This document shows, in pieces, positions 54,459 through 62,192 of a stretch of DNA of 64,000 nucleotides. Source of the DNA: an uncultured Bacteroidota bacterium (GTDB lineage Bacteria; Bacteroidota; Bacteroidia; Chitinophagales; Chitinophagaceae); NCBI GenBank assembly GCA_903824725.1, contig CAIJXU010000013.1:1-64000 (forward strand). The letters run 5' to 3'. The notes beneath the pieces are model-generated. The model searched no databases, was not told the DNA's origin, and saw only the letters and a list, made by a program, of their open reading frames with translations. How positions within the stretch are numbered: position 1 is the stretch's first letter; every line of letters starts with the position of its first letter. Made by a program: the position numbers and the translations under genes.

Positions 54459-54483
54459 TTGATTATCTATTTTAAATTTTAGT

Positions 54484-55437
54484 ATGGATTCTTTTGTAAT
54501 TGGTGTTGATATAGGAGGTACAGGAACCAAGTTTGGTATCGTTGATAATGTGGGCAATGTTTTGTTTGCTAGTGAGATATCTACCAAAAAACACGAACAA
54601 GTGCACACTTTTATTGATGAGCTACATCAAGAACTGAGTATACTCATTGAAAAAGTGGGTGGTGTGGGTCGAATAAAAGGGATTGGTGTTGGCGCTCCTA
54701 ATGGAAATGTATACACCGGAAATATCGAATACGCTCCCAACCTGCCATGGAAAGGAATTATTCCATTGGCTCGAATGATTCAAGATAAATTTAAAATCCC
54801 TGTGCGATTAACCAATGATGCCAATGCTGCTGCTGTGGGTGAGATGATGTATGGCGCAGCTCAAGGCATGAAAGATTTTATCATGATTACTTTGGGAACG
54901 GGCGTTGGAAGTGGTATTGTAGCCAATGGACAATTAATATATGGGCACGATGGTTTTGCTGGCGAATTAGGACATACTACTATTATTCCTAATGGTCGAT
55001 TACATGCGGGCACTGGCAAAAGAGGATCACTTGAAAGTTACGCATCTGCAACAGGTGTGGCTGAATCTGCTATTGAAATTCTTGAGAAAACAGACCGCCC
55101 AAGTATATTAAGAGATATTCCTAAAGCACAATTAAATTCTAAAGCTGTTTTTGAAGCTGCTACCAAAGGGGACGAAGTAGCCAAAGAGGTTTTTGATTTT
55201 ACAGGAAAAATTTTAGGAATGGCTTTGGCTAATTTTGTGATGTTCTCAAGTCCCGAAGCCATTATATTATTTGGAGGTTTAACCAAGGCAGGTGATTTGA
55301 TTTTAAAACCTACACGCGAACATCTAGAAGCGAATGTGATTGAAATTTTTCAAAATAAAGTAAAGATATTAGTAAGCCACTTAAAAGAATCGGATGCCGC
55401 CATATTAGGTGCTAGCGCATTAATGTGGGAATTATAA
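54484..55437 (+). CDS. ROK-family glucokinase without the zinc-binding cysteines
   Basis: A 317-residue sugar kinase. The ATP-binding segment is VDIGGTGTKFGIVDN, the sugar site includes GVGAPNG, LTNDANAAAVGEM (catalytic Asp) and GFAGELGHTTI (Glu and His). The ROK zinc motif CxCGxxGCLE is replaced by HAGTGKRGSLES, so all three cysteines are lost although the surrounding residues are kept. Together with the permease gene 25 bases upstream it forms a two-gene operon for import and phosphorylation of glucose. A bidirectional terminator follows. Specificity for glucose rather than another hexose is inferred. Confidence 0.88.
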   Translation: MDSFVIGVDIGGTGTKFGIVDNVGNVLFASEISTKKHEQVHTFIDELHQELSILIEKVGGVGRIKGIGVGAPNGNVYTGNIEYAPNLPWKGIIPLARMIQDKFKIPVRLTNDANAAAVGEMMYGAAQGMKDFIMITLGTGVGSGIVANGQLIYGHDGFAGELGHTTIIPNGRLHAGTGKRGSLESYASATGVAESAIEILEKTDRPSILRDIPKAQLNSKAVFEAATKGDEVAKEVFDFTGKILGMALANFVMFSSPEAIILFGGLTKAGDLILKPTREHLEANVIEIFQNKVKILVSHLKESDAAILGASALMWEL

Positions 55438-55460
55438 AAATTTATTTACCCATCTATATA

Positions 55461-55490
55461 AAAAGGAGTCACTTGCTAGTGACTCCTTTT
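55461..55490. terminator. Bidirectional terminator between the ROK kinase gene and lipA
   Basis: AAAAGGAGTCACT (55461-55473) pairs perfectly with AGTGACTCCTTTT (55478-55490) around a four-base loop; A/T-rich flanks on both sides serve the two convergent genes. Confidence 0.92.
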
Positions 55491-55501
55491 TATTTTATAA
55501 G

Positions 55502-56437
55502 TTACAAGTTTTTAAGTTGCTGCTCTTCCTGCCACTTTGTTTTTCCCCAACCTTGAATCACATGCTTTTCACTATGATAAGATGACCTTACTAATGGACC
55601 ACTTTCGACATAATCAAATCCTAGCTCATACCCAATCTGTCTTAGTTCTGCAAATTCATCAGGATGTACAAATCTTTGCACTGCTAAATGTTTTTTAGTG
55701 GGTTGCAAATATTGTCCTAAAGTGAGTACATCACATCCTACTCCTATTAAATCCTTCATGGTTTGAATTACTTCTGATTTTTCTTCGCCAATACCTAACA
55801 TCATTCCGGTCTTGGTGCGCATCCCCCCTAATTTTAAAGTTTCCAACACTTTTAAACTGCGTCGATATTTTGCCTGCACCCTTACTTTTTGTGTATTTCG
55901 CTCCACTGTTTCCATATTATGACTCACCACTTCAGGGGCTGCTTCAATGATGCGTTGTATTTGATCAGGGATGCCCCTAAAATCAGGTATTAAAGTTTCC
56001 AAGGTCGTATCAGGTGATAATGCTTTGATGGCTCTAATGGTATTAAACCAAATAATAGAACCCCCATCGGGTAATTCATCCCTATCGACACTTGTTAAAA
56101 CTGCATGCTTCACTTTCATTAATAAAATGGCTTCAGCTACTCTTTGTGGCTCATCCCATTCTACTGGTTTGGGACGCCCTGTAGCTACTGCGCAAAATTG
56201 ACAACTTCTAGTACAAATATTCCCTAAGATCATAAAAGTAGCAGTGCCTTCGCCCCAGCATTCCCCCATATTAGGGCAATTTCCACTTTCACAAATAGTA
56301 TGTAATTTATGCTTATCCACTAACCCCCTGACATGTTTATAGCTTTCCCCTATAGGTAGTTTTACCCTTAGCCAATCTGGCTTTTTAATTCGAGGTTCTT
56401 CGTTGGGTAAAAGGATAGGTGTTGACTGCATATTCAT
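55502..56437 (-). CDS. lipA: Lipoyl synthase
   Basis: A radical-SAM enzyme of about 311 residues that inserts sulfur into octanoyl groups on lipoyl domains. The N-terminal auxiliary cluster motif is [12 protein letters not shown] and the radical SAM motif is CTRSCQFC. The late serine ligand is in VRSSYHSEK. The open frame continues to 56497, but ATG at 56437 ([20 protein letters not shown]) is better because a TATTTTTG -7 box lies 17 bases ahead of it at 56455-56462. lipB is not adjacent. The gene converges with the ROK kinase gene. Confidence 0.95.
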   Translation of the reverse strand: MNMQSTPILLPNEEPRIKKPDWLRVKLPIGESYKHVRGLVDKHKLHTICESGNCPNMGECWGEGTATFMILGNICTRSCQFCAVATGRPKPVEWDEPQRVAEAILLMKVKHAVLTSVDRDELPDGGSIIWFNTIRAIKALSPDTTLETLIPDFRGIPDQIQRIIEAAPEVVSHNMETVERNTQKVRVQAKYRRSLKVLETLKLGGMRTKTGMMLGIGEEKSEVIQTMKDLIGVGCDVLTLGQYLQPTKKHLAVQRFVHPDEFAELRQIGYELGFDYVESGPLVRSSYHSEKHVIQGWGKTKWQEEQQLKNL

Positions 56438-56454
56438 CTTGTAATAACTAGGCA

Positions 56455-56462
56455 CAAAAATA
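56455..56462 (-). promoter_or_regulatory. -7 promoter box of lipA
   Basis: Minus strand TATTTTTG is a perfect TAnnTTTG, 17 bases ahead of the chosen ATG. No -33 TTG at the usual distance. It argues against the longer reading frame. Confidence 0.55.
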
Positions 56463-56578
56463 CATGACTTGTGTTTAAAAATGAAGATTAAATTCAACTA
56501 TTAATGACAAAAATTAAATCTTATCTTTATACTGTATGAATACATATTTAGTATTCATTTAAATAAATTTGATGCCCC

Positions 56579-57850
56579 ATGGAAAAGTACGGAAAGATAT
56601 TATTGATTGTGATGCCCCTATTTTTTACTTTAATATTAATTGAAAAATGGTATGGCTGGTATTTCAAAAAGGAAAAAGTGAACAATATGGATACGGTAAG
56701 TAGTCTTACCTCGGCTATCACCATGATCACTAAAAATGTATTAGGACTAAGCATTACCATTATAAGTTATAGCTGGATTGAAGAAAGAATTGCTTTAACC
56801 CATATCACATCCACTTGGCTAACTTATGTTATTGCATTTGTAGCACTTGACTTTTCGCATTATTGGGTACACCGCATTGATCATGCCAATAATTTTTTCT
56901 GGAATAGCCATATTGTACATCATAGTAGTGAGGAATTTGATTTGGCCTGCGCGGTTCGCCAACCTATTTCATCTTTTGTAAAAATATTTTCCTTCTTCAT
57001 GATTCCAGCTGCCTTATTGGGTATTTCACCACTAGTGGTGGCAACGGTAACACCCATTCAATTTTTTGCACAGTTTTGGTACCATACTAGGTACATTAAT
57101 CGCATGGGATTTTTAGAAAAAATTTTAGTCACTCCCTCCCACCACAGAGTGCACCATGCTTTTAACAATGAATACCTTGATAAGAATTTAGCTCAAATAT
57201 TTATTATCTGGGATAAAATGTTTGGGACATTCATGGAAGAAAGAGCAGACATTCCTCCAGTCTATGGCATTACGCGCCCTATGAGAACTTGGAACCCCAT
57301 AAGAATCAACTTTATTCATATGTGGCTTTTGATTACTGATGCATGGCGTGCAAGTAGCTTTGTAGATAAAATGAATGTTTGGCTTAAACCTACTGGCTGG
57401 CGCCCTACTGATGTTGCAGAAAAAAATCCTGTTTTTAAAATTGATGATGTATACCATTTTGATAAGTACAACACCAATCAAAATTCTAATTTCGTGGTGT
57501 GGATGTGGATGCAACTCATTGTCATTTTTATTGGCGTCGCTTTTATGTTGGGTAACATCGCTAATATTGGAATCCCGAACATGTTTATTTATGGTGCATT
57601 TATTTTTGTATATGTATACGCCCTAACGGACCTAATGGATGGCAGTAAGTATGCTTATGTTTGGGAAATATTAAAATGTTTATTTGGATTAGGTATTATT
57701 TATTTTATAGGCGATTGGTTTGGAGCAAGTAGACATATTACCCAACTTAACTCAATCCTTGTGGTGTATTTTATACTTTCCTTAGTGGTCACCATTCGCT
57801 TAAACTCAAATAACCAAAACCTAGCAACATTTCAAAACAAGGCGATTTAA
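56579..57850 (+). CDS. Sterol desaturase / fatty acid hydroxylase family membrane enzyme
   Basis: A 423-residue membrane di-iron enzyme. The histidine clusters expected for the superfamily are HYWVHRIDH, HIVHHSSEEFD and HHRVHHA, in the right order. The N-terminal ~150 residues hold four hydrophobic segments. After about residue 310 comes an extra ~110-residue region with four or five more hydrophobic segments, not part of the minimal domain. Substrate may be a lipid, carotenoid or sterol-like molecule; neighbours do not help. An OsmC-family gene follows at about 40 bases. Confidence 0.85.
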   Translation: MEKYGKILLIVMPLFFTLILIEKWYGWYFKKEKVNNMDTVSSLTSAITMITKNVLGLSITIISYSWIEERIALTHITSTWLTYVIAFVALDFSHYWVHRIDHANNFFWNSHIVHHSSEEFDLACAVRQPISSFVKIFSFFMIPAALLGISPLVVATVTPIQFFAQFWYHTRYINRMGFLEKILVTPSHHRVHHAFNNEYLDKNLAQIFIIWDKMFGTFMEERADIPPVYGITRPMRTWNPIRINFIHMWLLITDAWRASSFVDKMNVWLKPTGWRPTDVAEKNPVFKIDDVYHFDKYNTNQNSNFVVWMWMQLIVIFIGVAFMLGNIANIGIPNMFIYGAFIFVYVYALTDLMDGSKYAYVWEILKCLFGLGIIYFIGDWFGASRHITQLNSILVVYFILSLVVTIRLNSNNQNLATFQNKAI

Positions 57851-57889
57851 TTTATAAAAAAATTATTACTCCATATATAAAGTATTACA

Positions 57890-58297
57890 ATGACCGCAAC
57901 CGTAACCTACGAATCTAATTTAAGAACCACCTGCACACATCTTCAAAGTGGCTCTAATTTCGAAACAGATGCGCCTACCGACAACAAAGGAAAGGGGGAA
58001 CGATTTTCGCCCACCGATTTGATCGCAACTGGACTTGGTGCTTGTATGATTACTACGATGGGCATTAAAGCGGAATCAATGAATATTGCATTAGATGGCG
58101 CCAAAGTGGAGGTCACTAAAGTTATGGTTTCAGACCCAAGACGTATTGGTAAAATTATTACCCATCTAACCATACCTGTTGGATTAAATCTAGATGAAAA
58201 AACAAAAGAAATATTAGAGCGCGCTGCTCATCACTGCCCCGTAGTGAAAACCTTACATCCTGAAGTAGAACTTGAAATAAGTTTTAATTGGCAATAG
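57890..58297 (+). CDS. OsmC-family peroxiredoxin-like protein
   Basis: A 135-residue protein of the OsmC/Ohr superfamily, thiol peroxidases acting on organic hydroperoxides. The two active-site cysteines are present in GLGACMITTMGIKAE and AAHHCPVVKTLHPEV. The length and the NKGKGERFSPTDLIATGLG segment favour the YhfA/OsmC branch over Ohr. It follows the desaturase-family gene by 39 bases and may be co-transcribed, which would link lipid modification with peroxide removal. Converges with maf. Confidence 0.9.
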   Translation: MTATVTYESNLRTTCTHLQSGSNFETDAPTDNKGKGERFSPTDLIATGLGACMITTMGIKAESMNIALDGAKVEVTKVMVSDPRRIGKIITHLTIPVGLNLDEKTKEILERAAHHCPVVKTLHPEVELEISFNWQ

Positions 58298-58300
58298 CTT

Positions 58301-58894
58301 TTAAATAATGCCTAGTTGCTTTATTTTTTGCAATAGTTTGCTAACGGGTAAGCCCATGACATTATAAAAATCGCCTTGGATACTTTGAATACCCACCACC
58401 CCAATCCATTCCTGAATAGCATATCCTCCTGCTTTATCAAAGGGCTTGTAATTTTCAACATAAAATTCAATTTGCTCCTTTGTTAATTCGTGAAAAGTAA
58501 CATTAGTGGTTTCGCTAAATGAATGCGATTGCCCTTGGTATAAGACCACGACACCTGTAATTACTTGATGCGACTTACCTGATAAAGCTTGTAAAGAGGT
58601 TATGGCTTCTGTGGCATCGGACGGCTTTCCTAAAACTGCCCCTTCCAAAACTACAATGGTATCTGCGGCTACAATACATTGATCAAAATGTCCTCCCGTA
58701 TTTGCTTCCATTTTTGCTTGTACTGCTTTTGCTTTATTGGCAGCAATATAAACAGGCACTTCTTGCATTGCTAAATCACTTGGGTAAGATTCATCAGCAT
58801 CAGATACGAACACTTGAAAAGGAACATGTGCCCATTCAAGTAACATTTTTCGCCTAGGAGATTGTGATGCTAAAATGAGGGGTTGTATTTCCAT
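58301..58894 (-). CDS. maf: Maf-type nucleoside triphosphate pyrophosphatase
   Basis: A 197-residue house-cleaning enzyme that hydrolyses non-canonical or pyrimidine nucleoside triphosphates such as dTTP and UTP. The signature ILASQSPRRKMLLEWA at the N-terminus, VAADTIVVLEGAVLGKP and the late DKAGGYAIQEWIGVVGIQSIQG are all family hallmarks. It lies about 30 bases downstream of the UbiA gene on the same strand; the order KdsC-like, UbiA, Maf on one strand suggests an operon. Confidence 0.93.
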   Translation of the reverse strand: MEIQPLILASQSPRRKMLLEWAHVPFQVFVSDADESYPSDLAMQEVPVYIAANKAKAVQAKMEANTGGHFDQCIVAADTIVVLEGAVLGKPSDATEAITSLQALSGKSHQVITGVVVLYQGQSHSFSETTNVTFHELTKEQIEFYVENYKPFDKAGGYAIQEWIGVVGIQSIQGDFYNVMGLPVSKLLQKIKQLGII

Positions 58895-58924
58895 AAATCA
58901 AATTACAAATAGCTAATTGATAAA

Positions 58925-59860
58925 TTATTTCAAGAAGTAAAAAAATAACATAGATAACACGCCTGCCAACATTGCCAATTTAACGGCATTGCTGAGTGCA
59001 TTAAAATCCTGATGCGTAAATGCATTAGGTAATTTATATAAAACCCAAATTAAAGGTATGATAATAAAAACAATACAAAAAGCAATACTCAACCACCAAC
59101 CAAAAGGGATAACATAAATTTGAATCACTGCAAGTACAGCAATAACGACTACTAACCATACCGCCAAATACACTTTAGCGGGCTTTAGTCCCCAAGTTAT
59201 TGGTATGGTTCTACAACCAAATTTCTGATCTCCTTCCATATCCTCAATATCTTTCAACGCTTCTCTAATGATGGTTAACACAAATGCAAATGCCGAATAC
59301 AATATCATGAGTTTAAAAAACCTAAATGTACTAGCAGTTTTTACATTGACCTGTATCAATTCAGTAAATGAAAATTTTGAAAAATAAACAACTGCAATCA
59401 CCCAGGCTGTTAATAAAGCTATTAATACATTACCCACCAATAACTTTTTTTTAAGTGTCGTGGAGTAAAACCATAAAAACAAAATAGCCAGCAAATTTGC
59501 TAAATGAATATGCCAATAGGGCTGAAATGGCAAAGCAATAAGCGTTAAATAAATACCCAATAAGCTAAAAAAGAAATGCCAAAAAATGACCCATCTTCTA
59601 CTAATGATATTACTCACCACCACTTTATTGGGTTTATTCACTTGATCAATATTCACATCAAAATAATCGTTGATGGCATACCCTGCAGCTGCTATAAAAA
59701 GAGAGGCTAATAAAATGAGATAAAAAGAAGCAGGAGTTTCGTTGCTATGGATTTGATATATGGGATTGTAAATACAAAACTGAAATAAACACTGTGCTAA
59801 TATTATAAAAAATAAATTAGTCCATCGTACTAATCGACAAAAGGAGATGAATAATTTCAA
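58925..59860 (-). CDS. UbiA-type prenyltransferase (geranylgeranylglycerol-phosphate synthase-like)
   Basis: A 311-residue membrane enzyme with about eight hydrophobic segments. The two Asp-rich motifs of the UbiA superfamily are NDYFDVNIDQVNKP (about 65-78) and DIEDMEGDQKFGCRT (about 205-219). The second motif and overall look fit the branch annotated as geranylgeranylglycerol-phosphate geranylgeranyltransferase in Bacteroidota; other UbiA substrates (quinone or haem precursors) remain possible. It sits between a KdsC-like phosphatase and maf, with gaps of 15 and 30 bases. Confidence 0.85.
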   Translation of the reverse strand: MKLFISFCRLVRWTNLFFIILAQCLFQFCIYNPIYQIHSNETPASFYLILLASLFIAAAGYAINDYFDVNIDQVNKPNKVVVSNIISRRWVIFWHFFFSLLGIYLTLIALPFQPYWHIHLANLLAILFLWFYSTTLKKKLLVGNVLIALLTAWVIAVVYFSKFSFTELIQVNVKTASTFRFFKLMILYSAFAFVLTIIREALKDIEDMEGDQKFGCRTIPITWGLKPAKVYLAVWLVVVIAVLAVIQIYVIPFGWWLSIAFCIVFIIIPLIWVLYKLPNAFTHQDFNALSNAVKLAMLAGVLSMLFFYFLK

Positions 59861-59875
59861 TTGAGTATGGTTTAA

Positions 59876-60391
59876 TTATTTTGCCCTAATATGATCCTCT
59901 ACATCCCAATGGTTATTCAACTTAAGTACTTTTTCAATTACTTCGCGAGCGCAGCCCTCGCCTCCCTTTGCCAAAGCCTTATATTGAGAAATCACTTTAA
60001 TGTCAGTGGCTGCATCATTTGGACAAGCAGCAATACCTGCTATTTGCATTGCCTCATAATCGGGCATATCATCTCCCATAAATAAAATTTCGCTTAGCAC
60101 AACACCATGTTCTGATGCCAAGTTGTTCAGTTGTTCTTTTTTATTTGCCACTTTCATGTGAACTTCCGTAATTCCTAATTGATTTAAACGATGTGTTACC
60201 TCCTCTGAGTGACCACCCGAAATCACCCATACTTTATACCCTTTTTTGATGGCCAATTGCAAAGCATACCCATCTCTAATATTCATGGTTCTCACCAATA
60301 TACCATTAGGCATCACTTGTAAAGTGCCGTTGGTTAAAACACCATCAACATCAAATACAAAACAAGTAATTTTTTTTAAAGTAGCTAACAA
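59876..60391 (-). CDS. KdsC-like HAD phosphatase (3-deoxy-D-manno-octulosonate 8-phosphate phosphatase type)
   Basis: A 171-residue C0-type HAD phosphatase. Catalytic residues are Asp14 and Asp16 in FDVDGVLTNG, Ser/Gly in VISGGHSEEV, Lys in VANKKEQL and GDDMPDYEAM with the metal Asp pair. It is likely to act in the Kdo branch of lipopolysaccharide synthesis, though no kdsA, kdsB or kdsD is adjacent. The start is TTG at 60391: an in-frame TAA lies five codons upstream, so no ATG is available. A perfect -7 box is 19 bases ahead. Confidence 0.85.
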   Translation of the reverse strand: MLATLKKITCFVFDVDGVLTNGTLQVMPNGILVRTMNIRDGYALQLAIKKGYKVWVISGGHSEEVTHRLNQLGITEVHMKVANKKEQLNNLASEHGVVLSEILFMGDDMPDYEAMQIAGIAACPNDAATDIKVISQYKALAKGGEGCAREVIEKVLKLNNHWDVEDHIRAK

Positions 60392-60410
60392 GACAAATAC
60401 ATTTTAATTA

Positions 60411-60418
60411 CAAATGTA
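60411..60418 (-). promoter_or_regulatory. -7 promoter box of the KdsC-like gene
   Basis: Minus strand TACATTTG is a perfect TAnnTTTG box, placed just past the iscX stop codon and 19 bases ahead of the TTG start. This supports the TTG start. Confidence 0.55.
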
Positions 60419-60421
60419 AAC

Positions 60422-60661
60422 CTATTTTTGGTTATCCCTCCACTCATATACCCATGCACTTTGGATCATTTCCAAATGCCCCTCTGTAGATTGCTCCCTT
60501 GTACCCTCAAAATGAGGCAAACTTAAAACCCAATCCAATAAATCCGTAAATCGGACCCTGTAAATTTTTGACTCTGTATAATCAGCACCAAATTTTTCGT
60601 ATAGTTTTTGAGCGATATCTTCATGATCGTTCCAATGTATCGGGGGTTCAAATTGACTCAT
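60422..60661 (-). CDS. iscX: Fe-S assembly protein IscX
   Basis: A 79-residue acidic protein of the IscX/YfhJ family, which binds iron and the cysteine desulfurase IscS as a regulator of cluster assembly. The sequence starts near the family pattern PIHWNDHEDIAQKLYEKFGAD and has VRFTDLLDWVLSLPHFEG followed by the C-terminal IQSAWVYEWRD. It follows the ferredoxin gene by 53 bases, the order fdx-iscX known from isc operons. The scaffold genes are not in the window. Confidence 0.92.
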   Translation of the reverse strand: MSQFEPPIHWNDHEDIAQKLYEKFGADYTESKIYRVRFTDLLDWVLSLPHFEGTREQSTEGHLEMIQSAWVYEWRDNQK

Positions 60662-60714
60662 CTTTTTAAATTTAACTTTGATCCTATTAAAAAATAGATA
60701 AAAATACCTTTTGT

Positions 60715-61050
60715 TTATTCTCCTAAAAATTGCGTTTGATCTGGTACTGTGATTTCCAATTGTCCAGTTCCACTAGCTAAAATACATTGACATCCCAATC
60801 TTGATTCAATTCGCGGATTCACTGCCCTATCTATAAAGTCTTCTTCCTTATCTGATAATTCAGCAATGTGGGCTGCTCCAGATTTTATATAAATATGACA
60901 AGTACTACAAGCACAAACACCACCGCAATTATGATGCAACTCAATACCTGCATCTAATAACACTTCAAGCAAACTCTCGTCTGCTTTAACATCCTGAAGG
61001 GTAACAGAGGCTAATCCCTTTTGTTCAAAATTGATTTTTAGTGAATACAT
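60715..61050 (-). CDS. fdx: 2Fe-2S ferredoxin, ISC (adrenodoxin) type
   Basis: A 111-residue ferredoxin that supplies electrons for Fe-S cluster assembly. Cluster ligands are Cys42, Cys48 and Cys51 (NCGGVCACSTCHIY) with Cys87 in ESRLGCQC, spacing of the adrenodoxin class. Two extra cysteines (46 and 89) are close by. It is followed by iscX on the same strand. A perfect TATTTTTG -7 box is found at 61071-61078, 20 bases before the ATG. Confidence 0.93.
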   Translation of the reverse strand: MYSLKINFEQKGLASVTLQDVKADESLLEVLLDAGIELHHNCGGVCACSTCHIYIKSGAAHIAELSDKEEDFIDRAVNPRIESRLGCQCILASGTGQLEITVPDQTQFLGE

Positions 61051-61070
61051 AGGTCCAAAATAGATTTTTG

Positions 61071-61078
61071 CAAAAATA
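61071..61078 (-). promoter_or_regulatory. -7 promoter box of fdx-iscX
   Basis: Minus strand TATTTTTG matches TAnnTTTG perfectly, 20 bases before the fdx ATG at 61050. No clear -33 element. Confidence 0.58.
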
Positions 61079-61163
61079 GCAGTTATCAGTCAATGCTTTA
61101 AATCAAAGTCCCTATTTCATTTGCGAAATACAAAAAAAATAAGGCTACTGTGTATCCCCATCC

Positions 61164-61171
61164 TATCTTTG
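61164..61171 (+). promoter_or_regulatory. -7 promoter box of the alpha/beta hydrolase gene
   Basis: TATCTTTG is a perfect TAnnTTTG, 17 bases before the ATG at 61189. It lies inside the longer open frame that begins with GTG at 61150, which argues for the later start. Confidence 0.57.
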
Positions 61172-61188
61172 CACAAATTTTTATTAAA

Positions 61189-62058
61189 ATGGCTAAGTCT
61201 GGGTTTTCTGAAAGGATGTACTTACAATATTTAAGGACTAAATTCAAAACCTTGGCAATGGTTTCTCCACCTATAGCAGGAAAAATTGCTTTTGACCTAT
61301 TCTGCACACCTTATCCTAAATATAAAAAACGCAAAGCTCCCGCCATCTTTCATCAGGCCCGAGCACTATCAGTTACCTTATCGGAGGGCATTCAACTAAA
61401 GGGATTTGAATTTAGCCCTCCCAAATCCAACCAACAGACCGTTTTAATATGCCATGGTTATGCAAGTTTTGGATTTAAGTTTGAACAATACATTGCTCCT
61501 TTATTAAAGATGGGATACCGCGTACTCCTATTTGATGCTCCTGGACATGGATTAAGTGAAGGCAAATACATTAATATAGTCATCTATTCCAATGCCATTC
61601 AAGAATTGATCCATTCGGTAGGTCCAGTTGACCATTTTATTGGTCATTCCCTTGGTGCTATTACTCTTGCAATGTTAGCGGAGCATATTCCTAATCCCGA
61701 ACAACATAAATTTGTTTTGATAGCTCCTGCCACCAAAACCTCGACCACTTTTGAGAACTATTTTAATATGATGCACTTTAGTCCTGAAATAAGGAAGGCT
61801 TTTATGGAGGTCGTATTGAGTAGAACGAAGCACCCCATCACCCATTTTGAAGCAGATAGGGCCATCGCTAATTACAAGGGGCCTGTTTTGTGGGTACATG
61901 ACGAGGAAGACAGGGTTTGCCCCTATAAAGATTTAATAAATTTTAAACAAATAGCCCCCAATAATATTAAGTTTCTGATAACCAAAGGATTAGGTCATAA
62001 TAAAGTATATAAAACACAGGAGGTAATTGATAAAATCATGGCTTTTTTAGCCCCTTAA
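61189..62058 (+). CDS. Alpha/beta hydrolase
   Basis: A serine hydrolase of about 289 residues. The oxyanion segment is LICHGYASFG, the nucleophile elbow is GHSLGA (Ser154 from this start), the acid is in WVHDEEDRVCPY and the His in GLGHNKVY. The N-terminal ~60 residues are basic (RTKFKTLAMV, then YPKYKKRKAP) and not part of the core. No secretion signal is visible. The family covers esterases, lipases and others, and no neighbour points to a substrate. The ATG at 61189 is preferred over the GTG at 61150 because a perfect -7 box lies between them. Confidence 0.85.
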   Translation: MAKSGFSERMYLQYLRTKFKTLAMVSPPIAGKIAFDLFCTPYPKYKKRKAPAIFHQARALSVTLSEGIQLKGFEFSPPKSNQQTVLICHGYASFGFKFEQYIAPLLKMGYRVLLFDAPGHGLSEGKYINIVIYSNAIQELIHSVGPVDHFIGHSLGAITLAMLAEHIPNPEQHKFVLIAPATKTSTTFENYFNMMHFSPEIRKAFMEVVLSRTKHPITHFEADRAIANYKGPVLWVHDEEDRVCPYKDLINFKQIAPNNIKFLITKGLGHNKVYKTQEVIDKIMAFLAP

Positions 62059-62192
62059 TAATAGGTAATTTTTATTTTTTAGGCGAAAGCTCTAATATTG
62101 CATCGCGAGAAACAAAAATGAGATAGGTAGCAAATGCCCTTTTCATGGTTCCTAAATAGTTGATTTTCAATTTATAAATACCCAAAGGTAAT

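Noticed and set aside
61150..61188. GTG start and hydrophobic N-terminus of the alpha/beta hydrolase
   Set aside because: A perfect -7 promoter box (61164-61171) lies inside it.
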